Assembly: GCF_040610475.1 (NCBI RefSeq)
Contig: NZ_JBEXMJ010000006.1
Span: 248,001-312,000 of the forward strand
Direction: 5' to 3'
Source of the DNA: Actinopolymorpha sp. NPDC004070
Lineage (GTDB): Bacteria; Actinomycetota; Actinomycetes; Propionibacteriales; Actinopolymorphaceae
Length of the DNA: 64,000 nucleotides
Shown: piece after piece, positions 42,160 to 50,030 of the stretch
Position numbering within the stretch: the stretch's first letter is position 1
Layout of the letters: each line of letters starts with the position of its first letter
Notes under the pieces: generated by a model
Told to the model about the DNA's origin: nothing
The model's database searches: none
Seen by the model: the letters and a program-made list of their open reading frames with translations, nothing else
Position numbers and translations under genes: made by a program

Positions 42160-42932
42160 GATGTGAGCACCTCTCCACCTGCCTGCCGGCAGATCTCCAC
42201 TGTTTCCTGATCCGCGTCCTCGGTGGTGACGAGGACGTCGATGTCTGCCAGACCGCAGATGCGCAAGGACCCCTTGCCGGGGAACTTCGAGGGGGCCGCC
42301 ACCAGGACGACCGACTCCGCCGCGGCGATCATCGCCTGCTTGCCGGACGCCTCCACCTGCATGTTGTCCAGCACCTGGCCGTCCCGGCGGATGCCGGTGC
42401 AGGACAGGAACAACCGGTCCGCGTTCACCTGGGCGATCGCGGACTCGGTGAGCGAGCCGACCAGGGAGCGGTAGTGACGGCGGACCACCCCGCCGAGGAG
42501 CACCAGCTCGACCTTGGGGTCGTCGCGCAGCTCGTCGAAGACCGCGATGCTGCTGGTGATGACGGTCACGTCCCGCTCGCGCAGGTGGCGCGCCACCCGC
42601 AGCGTCGTGGTGCCGATGTCCAGCAGCAGAACGTCACCGTCACTGACGAGTTCGGCGACCGCCCGGGCCGCCAGGGCGTCCTTGGTCCGGCCCTCCTCGT
42701 CCTCGCTCACCTCGAACGGCGCCTCCACGGTGCCGTCGTCGAGCACCCTGCCGCCGTCCAGGACAGCTCCGCCGTAGACCCTGGTGAGCGCGCCACTGCG
42801 GTCCAGCCGCTGCAGGTCGCGACGGATCGTGGCCGGGCTGACACCCAGCTGACGGGCGAGCTCACCAGCAGACGCCGTGCCCCGGACACGCAGGGCCCGG
42901 ATGATCCGGCGGTCTCTTTCGCGCTGCAGCAC
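42156..42932 (-). CDS. DeoR/GlpR-family transcriptional regulator
   Basis: A sugar-phosphate-responsive repressor, about 258 residues. The N-terminal winged helix reads QRERDRRIIRALRVRGTASAGELARQLGVSPATIRRDLQRLDRSGALTRVYGGAV in parts, the DeoR signature. The C-terminal DeoRC sensor domain has VSDGDVLLLDIGTTTLRVARHL (sugar-phosphate loop), VITSSIAVFDEL, VELVLLGGVVRRHYRSLVGSLTESAI and DRLFLSCTGI. GTG at 42932 is chosen because the HTH starts directly after it and TACGAT, a -10 hexamer, ends 6 nt upstream: a leaderless gene. The frame remains open to 42971. It is co-translated with the GH4 gene and probably controls both arms of the sugar regulon. Confidence 0.88.
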   Translation of the reverse strand: MLQRERDRRIIRALRVRGTASAGELARQLGVSPATIRRDLQRLDRSGALTRVYGGAVLDGGRVLDDGTVEAPFEVSEDEEGRTKDALAARAVAELVSDGDVLLLDIGTTTLRVARHLRERDVTVITSSIAVFDELRDDPKVELVLLGGVVRRHYRSLVGSLTESAIAQVNADRLFLSCTGIRRDGQVLDNMQVEASGKQAMIAAAESVVLVAAPSKFPGKGSLRICGLADIDVLVTTEDADQETVEICRQAGGEVLTS

Positions 42933-42981
42933 GCGGCGATCGTACCGGCAAAACCGCTCAGGGTCATCCACTACTTGTCAA

Positions 42982-43023
42982 ACTCGCTCAGCTGAAGCAC
43001 ACTCGCTGCACAGAAGTGAGCGA
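42982..43023. promoter_or_regulatory. Repeat-rich operator region between deoR-type gene and kinase gene
   Basis: ACTCGCT occurs as a direct repeat at 42982-42988 and 43001-43007 (19 bp apart, almost two helical turns), and TCGCTCA (42984-42990) is mirrored by TGAGCGA (43017-43023). DeoR proteins often bind such multi-copy short repeats, so this is the probable operator of the sugar regulon. The repeats are visible; the binding is inferred. Confidence 0.45.
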
Positions 43024-43037
43024 CTGGAGGCGTATCG

Positions 43038-44114
43038 GTGACGTACGGCGAGACTTTCCCGGGCCAGTCCCCGGGCCAGTCCCCGGGCCAGTCCCATGGC
43101 GACGCCCAGGGCCGGCCCGAGGCCGCGGCGACGGATCGTCCCGAGGTCGACCTCTTCTGTGTGGGCACGCTGTTCTTCGACCTGGTGCTCGCGGGAATGG
43201 ACGCCATGCCCGACGCCGGCGCGGAGGTCTGGGCCAAGGAGCGCGCCGTCTCCCCCGGTGGCGTGGCCAACCGCGCCGTGGCCGCCGCCCGCCTCGGGCT
43301 GCGGACCGGCCTGGCCGGTGAGGTCGGCACCGACATGTTCGGTGACCATCTGTGGCAGGTCCTGCACCAGGTCGCCAACCTCGACCTGCGCTGGACGTCC
43401 CGCTCTCCCGACGTACAGACGACGCTCTCGGTCTCCGTCGCCCTCGACGGAGACCGCCGCTTCCTCAGCCACGGCGAACCCACCTGGCCCGGCGAGGCCG
43501 CGCTCAGGCCCGAGCGGCTTCCCCGTGCCCGGGTCGCCCAGGTGGGCCTGGAGGCCGGCCTGCCCGACTGGGCGCGGCATCTGCGCGCGGAGGGGACGCT
43601 GCTGTTCGGCGGCGTCGGCTGGGATCCGAGCGGGCAGTGGTCCGCAGAAGTGCTTGATAACCTCACGCAGTTCGACGCGTTCGTCTGCAACACCACCGAA
43701 GCCATGGCCTACACCCGCACCGACACCCCCACCGGCGCCCTCCGCCGGCTCGCCGAGCGGGTGCCTCTCGCGGTGGTGACCGACGGTCACCGGGGCGCAC
43801 TCGCCGTCGACGGTGCGTCCGGTGAGTTCGTGAGCGCACCCGCCGTCACCAGCGAGGCGGTGGACCCCACCGGTGCCGGCGACACGTTCTTCGCCGGCTT
43901 CGCCTACGCCACCCTGGCCGGATGGCCCCTGCGACAGCGGTTACTCTTTGCAAATCTCTGCGCCAGTCAGTCCGTACGCGGCCTGGGCGGCGCGGTGAGC
44001 GCGCCGACGTGGGACGACCTCGGCGCCTGGTTCGACGCGACCGACCGGCCGACACAAGGCGCTGCCTTCGGCTTCCTGGGACCCGAGCTGGCCCGACGCC
44101 GCTCGACCTCATAA
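43038..44114 (+). CDS. PfkB-family carbohydrate kinase
   Basis: A ribokinase-fold sugar kinase, 358 residues. The core starts DLFCVGTLFFDLVLAGMDAMPDAGAEVWAKE, then SPGGVANRAVAAARLGLRTGLAGEVGTDMFGDHL (the GG-x-x-N substrate motif), AFVCNTTEAMAYT and VDPTGAGDTFFAGFAYATLAG (PfkB signature 2 with the catalytic Asp and anion hole). GTG at 43038 has GGAGG 8 nt upstream. The N-terminal 35 residues are an extension beginning with three PGQS tetrapeptides encoded by 12-bp direct repeats (43058-43093). It heads an operon with an ABC sugar transporter and is divergent from the DeoR-GH4 pair, so it likely phosphorylates the imported sugar. The exact substrate is unknown. Confidence 0.9.
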   Translation: MTYGETFPGQSPGQSPGQSHGDAQGRPEAAATDRPEVDLFCVGTLFFDLVLAGMDAMPDAGAEVWAKERAVSPGGVANRAVAAARLGLRTGLAGEVGTDMFGDHLWQVLHQVANLDLRWTSRSPDVQTTLSVSVALDGDRRFLSHGEPTWPGEAALRPERLPRARVAQVGLEAGLPDWARHLRAEGTLLFGGVGWDPSGQWSAEVLDNLTQFDAFVCNTTEAMAYTRTDTPTGALRRLAERVPLAVVTDGHRGALAVDGASGEFVSAPAVTSEAVDPTGAGDTFFAGFAYATLAGWPLRQRLLFANLCASQSVRGLGGAVSAPTWDDLGAWFDATDRPTQGAAFGFLGPELARRRSTS

Positions 44115-44138
44115 CAAATCCAGCAAGAAGGTGTGTTG

Positions 44139-45521
44139 ATGAGCAGTTCTCGTAACAGGATCCTCGCCCGTGTGGGCGTCGGTCTGGCGGCGGTGCCGAT
44201 CCTCCTCGCCGCCGCCTGCACCCCCGGCGGCAGCACCAGCGACTCCGGCGGACCGTCGGTCAAGCCCAGCTCCAAGATCGCCACCGACCCCGCCAAGGCG
44301 GGCAAGGTCAGCTTGACGGTGTGGGACATCAACACCTCCGGCGGCGCCAACGACGCGATGGTCAAGCTCAACCAGGAGTTCCAGAAGAAGTACCCCAACG
44401 TCAAGATCAACCGGGTGTCGCGCACGCTGAACGACACCAAGACGACGTTGAAGCTCGCGCTGTCCGGTGACAACCCGCCCGACGTCGTGCAGGCGAACCA
44501 GGGCTACCCGGACATGGGAGCCTTCGTCAAGGCCGGCTTGCTCACCCCGCTCGACCAGTACAACAAGGTCTACAAGTGGGACCAGAAGTTCCCCAAGCAG
44601 CTGCTGGACCTGAACAAGTTCTCCACCAACGGCAAGGACTGGCAGACCGGCAGCCTCTACGGTGTCTCCCAGACCGGTGAGATCGTCGGCATCTACTACA
44701 ACAAGAAGCTGATGAAGCAGGCCGGCATCGCCGCGCCGAAGACCTGGGCCGACTTCGAGGCCGCGCTGCCGAAGGCGAAGGCCAAGGGCCTGCTGCCGAT
44801 CCAGTTCGGCACCTCCGACAAGTCGCCGGCGATCCACCTGTTCGGTGTCGTGCAGGCCAACACCGCCGGCAAGCAGGCAGTGCGCAACCTGGTGACCTCC
44901 AAGGGCGGTGAGTGGTCCGACGCCGGCACCACCAAGGCCGCCGAGACCGTGCAGAGCTGGGCGAAGAAGGGCTACCTGTCCCCCGGCTTCAACGGCCTGA
45001 GCGGTGACGCCGCCTCGGCGAACTTCGCCAAGGGCCAGGGTGTCTTCCGCATCGACGGCACCTGGCGCCTGGCCGAACTGGAGAAGGCCATGGGGTCCGA
45101 CGTCGGCTTCATGAGCCCTCCCCCGGCCAAGGCCGGTGCGCCCAACGTGACCCAGGGCGGTGAGGGCCTCGCCTGGGCGGTCACCTCCAAGAGCAAGCAC
45201 CCCGACGTGGCCGCGGCGTACCTCAACTTCATCTCCGACGCCAAGGCCGACGACGTGCTCGCCGAGACCGGCAACCTGCCGGCCGTCGCACCGCCGACCT
45301 ACAAGCCCAAGGCCGGCACGCTCACCGCCGACATCTTCTCGGAGTGGAAGAAGATCAGCGAGAACGACGGCCTGGTTCCCTACCTCGACTACACCACGCC
45401 GACGTTCTACGACACGCTGACCTCCAACCTGCAGCAGTTGCTGGGCGGTAAGCAGAACGTGAAGCAGTTCACCGGAAACCTCGACCAGGACTACGACGGG
45501 TTCAAGTCCAAGTCGAAGTAG
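44139..45521 (+). CDS. ABC transporter sugar-binding lipoprotein
   Basis: The extracellular solute-binding protein (family 1, carbohydrate type) of an ABC importer. ATG at 44139 has GAAGG upstream. A lipoprotein signal peptide (ARVGVGLAAVPILLAAAC) puts the lipidated Cys near residue 28, followed by a Gly/Ser-rich tether. The mature protein has VSLTVWDINTSGGANDAMVKLNQEFQKKYPNVKINRVS (in parts), LSGDNPPDVVQANQGYPDMGAFVKAGLLTPLD, GEIVGIYYNKKLMKQAGI and TWADFEAALPKAKAKG, the standard family pattern, and ends Lys-rich. The codon use is unusually uniform (AAG for Lys almost throughout), as in strongly expressed genes. It is followed by two permease genes; no ATPase gene is adjacent. Confidence 0.93.
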   Translation: MSSSRNRILARVGVGLAAVPILLAAACTPGGSTSDSGGPSVKPSSKIATDPAKAGKVSLTVWDINTSGGANDAMVKLNQEFQKKYPNVKINRVSRTLNDTKTTLKLALSGDNPPDVVQANQGYPDMGAFVKAGLLTPLDQYNKVYKWDQKFPKQLLDLNKFSTNGKDWQTGSLYGVSQTGEIVGIYYNKKLMKQAGIAAPKTWADFEAALPKAKAKGLLPIQFGTSDKSPAIHLFGVVQANTAGKQAVRNLVTSKGGEWSDAGTTKAAETVQSWAKKGYLSPGFNGLSGDAASANFAKGQGVFRIDGTWRLAELEKAMGSDVGFMSPPPAKAGAPNVTQGGEGLAWAVTSKSKHPDVAAAYLNFISDAKADDVLAETGNLPAVAPPTYKPKAGTLTADIFSEWKKISENDGLVPYLDYTTPTFYDTLTSNLQQLLGGKQNVKQFTGNLDQDYDGFKSKSK

Positions 45522-45558
45522 TCCGCCAGGTAATCCACCGTTAGGACCGAACTCACTG

Positions 45559-46503
45559 GTGTCCGCACAGATGACGACGACGACGGCGGTGGGCGCGCGC
45601 AACGACGCGCCCACCGCCAAGAAGAAGAAGTCCAGGGACCGCTCGGAGCGGGCCGCCTACCTTTACCTCATTCCGGCGTACGTGGTGTTCGGGTTCTTCC
45701 TGCTCTACCCGCTGCTGCACGGTGTGTGGATCTCGTTGTACGACTGGGACGGCCTGACGCCGGCCACCTGGGTGGGTATCGGCAACTACACCGACGCGCT
45801 GTCGGATCCCATGCTGCGCAAGGCGTTCACGCACTCCGCGGTGCTGATCGTCTTCTACGCCGTCATCCCGATCCTGCTGGCACTGCTGCTGACCGGGGTG
45901 ATGACGCATGCGACGAAGCTGAAGCGGCTGTCGTTCTTCCGGGTCGTCATCTTCCTTCCCCAGGTGGTCGCCTCGGTCGTGGTGGCCACCACCTGGACCG
46001 CGATCTACGCACCGGACGGCGTGCTCAACAAGGCGCTGTCACTGGTCGGCCTGGAGGCCGTCACCCGTCCCTGGCTGGGTGACTTCGCCTGGGCGCTGCC
46101 CGCGGTGGGCCTGATCGGCACCTGGGTCGAGATCGGCCTGTGCCTGGTGCTGTTCCTCGCCGGGGTGTCCCAGATCGAGCCGGAACTGTACGAGGCCGCC
46201 CGCCTCGACGGCGCGGGCGCGGTCCGGGAGTTCTTCGCGGTCACCCTGCCCGGCCTGCGCCCGCAGATCGCGGTGGCGATGACGCTCACCGTGGTCGCCG
46301 GCCTGAAGAGCTTCGACCTCATCTTCGTCGCCACCCGCGGCGGGCCCGGCACGTCGACGACGGTGCCCGGCTTCGAGGTCTACCACCGCGCCTTCGACCT
46401 CAACCAGGTCGGTTCGGCGTGTGCCGTCGGCATCCTGCTGACGGTCGTCATCCTGATCGTCACCACCCTGATCCAGCGGATCGACCCCGGGGAGCGCGCG
46501 TGA
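45559..46503 (+). CDS. ABC sugar transporter permease 1 (MalF type)
   Basis: An inner-membrane permease of the carbohydrate uptake-1 family, about 314 residues with six TM segments (AAYLYLIPAYVVFGFFLLYPLLHGVWISL first). The ATPase-contacting EAA loop reads EPELYEAARLDGAGAVREFFAVTLPGLRPQI (in parts). A cytosolic N-terminus of about 33 residues is Thr/Ala-rich and then strongly basic (KKKKSRDR). The start is GTG at 45559, with an ATG four codons later as an alternative. Its stop overlaps the start of permease 2 (GTGA), so the two form a co-translated heterodimer. The binding-protein gene lies 37 bp upstream. Confidence 0.93.
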   Translation: MSAQMTTTTAVGARNDAPTAKKKKSRDRSERAAYLYLIPAYVVFGFFLLYPLLHGVWISLYDWDGLTPATWVGIGNYTDALSDPMLRKAFTHSAVLIVFYAVIPILLALLLTGVMTHATKLKRLSFFRVVIFLPQVVASVVVATTWTAIYAPDGVLNKALSLVGLEAVTRPWLGDFAWALPAVGLIGTWVEIGLCLVLFLAGVSQIEPELYEAARLDGAGAVREFFAVTLPGLRPQIAVAMTLTVVAGLKSFDLIFVATRGGPGTSTTVPGFEVYHRAFDLNQVGSACAVGILLTVVILIVTTLIQRIDPGERA

Positions 46504-47318
46504 TCTCCAAGCGGGAAGCCACACTGAACTACCTCATTCTCGGGGTCTTCGCGATCATCGCGTTGTTTCCGCTGCTCGGCGTGCTCACCTCGGCGCTGAC
46601 CGACCCGTCGGAGTCGTCGGCGTCGCTGACGTTCCCCACCTCGCCGCACTTCGAGAACTTCCTGACCGCGTGGAACGAGGGTCACTTCGGGACCTACATG
46701 CGGTCCAGCGTCCTGGTCACGGTGAGCGTGGTGGTGATCTCCTCACTCCTCGCCGTGCTGGCGGGGTACGCCTTCGCCACCATGCGGTTCCGGGGCCAGT
46801 CGGTGTTGTTCTACATCCTCCTGCTGGGCCTGATGGTGCCGAGCGAGGCGCTGATCATCCCGCTGTACTACGACCTGCGCGGCGTCGGGCTCACCGACAC
46901 CTACTGGGCGCTGATCTTCCCCCAGGTCGCCCAGTCGCTGGCGTTCTGCACGTTCTGGATGCGGTCGTTCTTCCGCGGCATCCCGACCAGCCTGATCGAG
47001 GCGGCCAAGCTGGACGGCGCCACCCGGTGGTCGGTGCTGTGGCGGATCCTGGCCCCGATCAGCCGGCCCGCCCTGCTGACGATGGCGATGCTGGTGTTCA
47101 TGTGGACGTGGAACGAGTTCCTGATGCCACTGGTGATGATCACCAGCGAGAACCTCCGCACGGCGCCGCTCGGTCTGGCGTTCTTCCAGGGCCAGCACAC
47201 CTCGCAGTTCTCCCTGCTGGCCGCGGGGGCGACGATCGTCGCCGCGCCGGTCGTGATCGTCTACCTGTTCCTGCAGCGGCACTTCATCGCCGGGATGCTC
47301 GCCGGGGCGGTCAAGTAG
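46500..47318 (+). CDS. ABC sugar transporter permease 2 (MalG type)
   Basis: The second permease subunit, 272 residues. The N-terminal TM is LNYLILGVFAIIALFPLLGVLTSAL; further segments include SSVLVTVSVVVISSLLAVLAGYAFA and VLFYILLLGLMVPSEALIIPLYY. The EAA loop is GIPTSLIEAAKLDGATRWSVLWRILAPISRPALL (in parts), and the typical WTWNEFLMPLVM and IVYLFLQRHFIAGMLAGAVK end is present. GTG at 46500 overlaps the stop of permease 1 by 4 nt. As with many actinomycete sugar ABC systems, no dedicated ATPase is encoded here; a shared MsiK-type ATPase elsewhere is expected from family knowledge. Confidence 0.93.
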   Translation: MISKREATLNYLILGVFAIIALFPLLGVLTSALTDPSESSASLTFPTSPHFENFLTAWNEGHFGTYMRSSVLVTVSVVVISSLLAVLAGYAFATMRFRGQSVLFYILLLGLMVPSEALIIPLYYDLRGVGLTDTYWALIFPQVAQSLAFCTFWMRSFFRGIPTSLIEAAKLDGATRWSVLWRILAPISRPALLTMAMLVFMWTWNEFLMPLVMITSENLRTAPLGLAFFQGQHTSQFSLLAAGATIVAAPVVIVYLFLQRHFIAGMLAGAVK

Positions 47319-47370
47319 CCGAGGGCTTCCGCGCCACCGCGATCCCACCCCGTGGGGTTACGGTGGCGCG

Positions 47371-48453
47371 GTGATCTCTCCCGTACGCACTCCCGCCGGC
47401 GCCTCCCCGCGGCCGCGTTCGCACGCGCATGCGGCTACGCGAGGGGGCGCCGCGCGCGGTCCGGGCCGCATCGACCTGCCGGTGGACGAGCACATCGGGC
47501 TGGCCTGCTGGAGCGGGCTCTCGTCGGTGATGGAGTGTGCGCACCGCCACGACGACATCGAGGTCAACCTCGCCGAGGGCGGCGCGCTGACGTACCTCTT
47601 CGGGGGCGTACCGGTGGAGATCGCACCGGGTACGGCAGCGGCGTTCTGGGCCGCGGTCCCCCACCAGCTGGTCCGTGCGCCGGCACACTCCCGCGTGCAC
47701 TGGATCACCATCCCACTGGACCGCTTTCTGCGCTGGGGACTGACCGACGGGCTGGCCGGCCGGTTGCTCCAGGGGCAGCCGCTGGTCGCGACGACCAGCA
47801 CCGGGACGCTGGATGCGAGCGGCTTCGGGCGGTGGTCGGCCGACCTGTCCACCGGCGACCCGGACCTGCGCGACATCGCCCTGCTGGAGATCCAGGCCTG
47901 GATCCGCCGGCTGGCCCGCGCCGCCACCCCGGTCGAGCCGGCCGCTCACGCCGACGCGGCCCACCCGAGCGGGACACACGGGGGTGAGGCGCACGGGAGT
48001 GAGGCGCACGGGAGTGAGGCGCCGCAGGGAGACGAGACGGCGGTGGAACGGGCCGCGACGATGGCGAGGTTCATCGCCGAGCGCTTCCGCGACCCGATCA
48101 CCGTCGCCGACATCGCCGCCGCCGTCCACGTGCACCCTCACCACGCGATGGGGGTGTTCCGGAACGTCGTGGGCACCACGCTCGGCGCCTACCTCACCCA
48201 GTGCCGGGTGGCCGAGGCACAACGCCTGTTGCTCACCACCGGCGCGGGCATGGCCGAGATCGCCCACGCCGCGGGGTTCGGCTCGCAGAGCAGGTTCTAC
48301 TCCTGTTTCACCGCGGCGTGCGGAGAGCCGCCCGGCGCCTACCGCCGCCGCCACGACCGGAGGCGTCAGCCGCGGCCCAGCCTCGCCAGTGCGTCGTCGG
48401 TGAGCCGGAACACGGTCCACTCCTCCATGGGCACCGCGCCGAGCGAACGGTAG
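47371..48453 (+). CDS. AraC-family transcriptional regulator (MelR-like)
   Basis: A sugar-operon regulator, 360 residues. A cupin-like sensor domain (about 45-185) includes HRHDDIEVNLAEGGALTYLFGG, EIAPGTAAAFWAAVPHQLV and WITIPLDRFLRW. A linker (about 190-225) contains HGGEA-HGSEA-HGSEA, encoded by three 15-bp repeats (47977-48021). The double HTH (about 230-325) has IAERFRDPITVADIAAAVHVHPHHAMGVFRNVVGTTLGAYLTQCRVAEAQRLLLTTGAGMAEIAHAAGFGSQSRFYSCFTAACGEPPGAYRR in parts. The C-terminal 30 residues lie in the 88-bp overlap with the convergent acetyltransferase and may be dispensable. The GTG at 47371 lacks an RBS. It is 52 bp after the permease and likely regulates the uptake operon together with the DeoR protein. 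Confidence 0.9.
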   Translation: MISPVRTPAGASPRPRSHAHAATRGGAARGPGRIDLPVDEHIGLACWSGLSSVMECAHRHDDIEVNLAEGGALTYLFGGVPVEIAPGTAAAFWAAVPHQLVRAPAHSRVHWITIPLDRFLRWGLTDGLAGRLLQGQPLVATTSTGTLDASGFGRWSADLSTGDPDLRDIALLEIQAWIRRLARAATPVEPAAHADAAHPSGTHGGEAHGSEAHGSEAPQGDETAVERAATMARFIAERFRDPITVADIAAAVHVHPHHAMGVFRNVVGTTLGAYLTQCRVAEAQRLLLTTGAGMAEIAHAAGFGSQSRFYSCFTAACGEPPGAYRRRHDRRRQPRPSLASASSVSRNTVHSSMGTAPSER

Positions 48454-48881
48454 AAGCCGATCGACGGCTCGTTCCAGTCCAGGACCGACCACTCCAGCCG
48501 GGCGTAGCCACGCTGCACGCACTCCTCCGCCAGCGCTGTCAACAACGCCTTGCCCAGACCGGCCTGCCGGTGCTGCGGCCGGACGAAGAGGTCCTCGAGG
48601 TAGATTCCGTGCGTGCCCCGCCAGGTGGAGAAGTTCAGGAACCACAGGGCGCAGCCGACGATCTCACCCGCCACCTCCGCGACGTGCGCGAACAACGCCG
48701 GTCGCGCCTCACCTGACGGCGCGTGCGTGCCGGCGCCACCGCCGAACAGAGCCGCCTGGAGGTCCTCGGAGGTGAGCGTGCACTCGGCTGCGGCGTGTTC
48801 GTACGCCGCGAGCTCGTGCACCAGCTTCACCACAGCGTCGACGTCGGACCGGCGGACTCGCCGCACGCGCGGATCGGGCAC
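48366..48881 (-). CDS. GNAT acetyltransferase resembling diamine/spermidine N1-acetyltransferase (SSAT)
   Basis: An acetyl-CoA-dependent acetyltransferase of 171 residues. The SSAT-like layout is clear: VRRVRRSDVDAVVKLVHELAAYEHAAAECTLTSEDLQAALFG at the N-terminus, VGCALWFLNFSTWRGTHGIYLEDLFVRPQHRQAGLGKALLTALAEE (in parts; the W-G-IYLEDLFV-R-x-x-G-x-G core) and WSVLDWNEPSIGFYRSLGA (the W-N-x-x-x-x-FY motif). Eukaryotic SSAT acetylates spermidine/spermine, whereas bacterial relatives also act on thialysine or diamines. GTG at 48881 follows GGAGGAGGAG at a 4-nt spacing. Given the lysine pathway 8 kb away, a lysine-like amine is possible but unproven. It overlaps the AraC gene tail-to-tail by 88 bp. 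Confidence 0.88.
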   Translation of the reverse strand: MPDPRVRRVRRSDVDAVVKLVHELAAYEHAAAECTLTSEDLQAALFGGGAGTHAPSGEARPALFAHVAEVAGEIVGCALWFLNFSTWRGTHGIYLEDLFVRPQHRQAGLGKALLTALAEECVQRGYARLEWSVLDWNEPSIGFYRSLGAVPMEEWTVFRLTDDALARLGRG

Positions 48882-49077
48882 CGTCTCCTCCTCCAGAACT
48901 CGACTCCCCCGGGCAACTCCTCGAGCTCCACGCGGGCCGGTCGGCCCATGTTGGCACATCGTTGCCGCGCGGGACGCCACGGTGGCCGGACACTGTCAAC
49001 AGTGGGAAAGCAGGTGACAACGCAACGTCACGCCCGGCACACTGGCACACCCGTCGTGCTGATCACCGGACATCACG

Positions 49078-49525
49078 TTGATCACGCCGACGAAGTCGGC
49101 GTACTCCCCGCTGGTCGCCACCCTGGACTCCGACCTCGCGAACGTCTCGGTGTCCACGGTGATCCGGGACACCGACCGCAGCGCACACCGGTGCGTGCCG
49201 CAGTCGGCCGCGCTCGTCGCCGCGTTCTGCTGGGACGAGCAGGACTCCAGCACCCAGGCGTGGTATCCGCAGGCCGTCACGACGACGGCGGACGCCAACG
49301 TCCGCGCCACCTACGCGGGCTCGGAGGTGATCCTGGCCAGTTGGTACGACGCGGACGACGACGGCATCGACAAGGGTGTGCGGCTGACGGACTCCAGCCG
49401 GACGGGACCTACCAGGCGCACGACCTGCCCTACGTGGTGCCCCCAACCAGGGTGACCTCGCGACCTACGAGCCGGGCGGAGCTGTGCAGCGTTCGGTGTT
49501 CGCGATCCGGCCGTCGGCGTACTGA
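49078..49525 (+). pseudogene. Frameshifted remnant of an unrecognised (probably secreted) protein gene
   Basis: A coding-like segment whose reading frame is interrupted. The first part (ITPTKSAYSPLVATLDSDLAN through WYDADDDGIDKGVRLTD) is in one frame. Near 49395 the sense continues in a second frame as QPDGTYQAHDLPYVVPP, and near 49445 in a third as GDLATYEPGGAVQRSVFAIRPSAY before a TGA. An in-frame stop also lies just upstream of the first part (at about 49060), after NVTPGTLAHPSC. So at least two frameshifts and a stop break one ancestral gene. The WYDADDDGIDKG acidic segment looks like a calcium-loop motif. I do not recognise the family. Sequencing error could explain the shifts but not easily all of them. 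Confidence 0.6.
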
Positions 49526-49590
49526 CCGACGGCAGCACCTGGCCACCCGGGGGAGTTGCGGCCTACATGCCCGCGTGGTTATGTAGCCGT

Positions 49591-49956
49591 ATGGCGACAA
49601 GCTTCGAGGTGCTGGCCGAGCCCACTCGCCGGCGCATCCTGGACCTGCTGCTGGAACGCCCCCGCTCGGTGGGCGAGCTGGTGGAGCAGCTGCGGCTCAG
49701 CCAACCCGGTACGTCCAAGCATCTGCGGGTGCTGCGGGACAACGGTTTCGTCCGGGTCCGCCAGGACGCCCAGCGGCGGTGGTACGAGATCCGCCCCGAA
49801 CCCCTCGCCGAGGTGGACGCCTGGCTGGCGCCCTACCGCAGACTGTGGGACCACCATCTCGACGCGCTCGAACGCCACCTCGACGCCATGCCCGAAGACG
49901 CGCCCGGAACCGGGCCGGACGGCGCACGAGGGGCCGGTTCGCGACCGGGGTCCTGA
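49591..49956 (+). CDS. ArsR-family winged-helix regulator
   Basis: A small HTH regulator of 121 residues. It reads MATSFEVLAEPTRRRILDLLLERPRSVGELVEQLRLSQPGTSKHLRVLRDNGFVRVRQDAQRRWYEIRPEPLAEVDAWLAPYRRLW in parts, the classic ArsR/SufR layout, with the recognition helix in QPGTSKHLRVL. It has no Cys metal ligands, so it is not an arsenic/metal sensor. Proteins of this type are usually paired with an SRPBCC/AHSA1 ligand-binding gene, which is absent here. ATG at 49591 lacks an RBS and has TTATGT 6 nt upstream (leaderless type). A 42-bp palindrome follows the stop. Confidence 0.88.
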   Translation: MATSFEVLAEPTRRRILDLLLERPRSVGELVEQLRLSQPGTSKHLRVLRDNGFVRVRQDAQRRWYEIRPEPLAEVDAWLAPYRRLWDHHLDALERHLDAMPEDAPGTGPDGARGAGSRPGS

Positions 49957-49970
49957 CCGTACTCCCCCGC

Positions 49971-50012
49971 ACGTCAAGGCGCCCCTGACAGCTGTCAGGG
50001 GCGCCTTGACGT
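49971..50012. terminator. Perfect 42-bp palindrome, bidirectional terminator
   Basis: Both 21-bp arms match exactly with no loop in the DNA (centre between 49991 and 49992; core CAGCTG). It sits between the convergent arsR and sdhB stops. As RNA it would form a long hairpin in either direction. No T-run follows. Confidence 0.85.
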
Positions 50013-50030
50013 AGGAAGGAAGCGGGAGCC

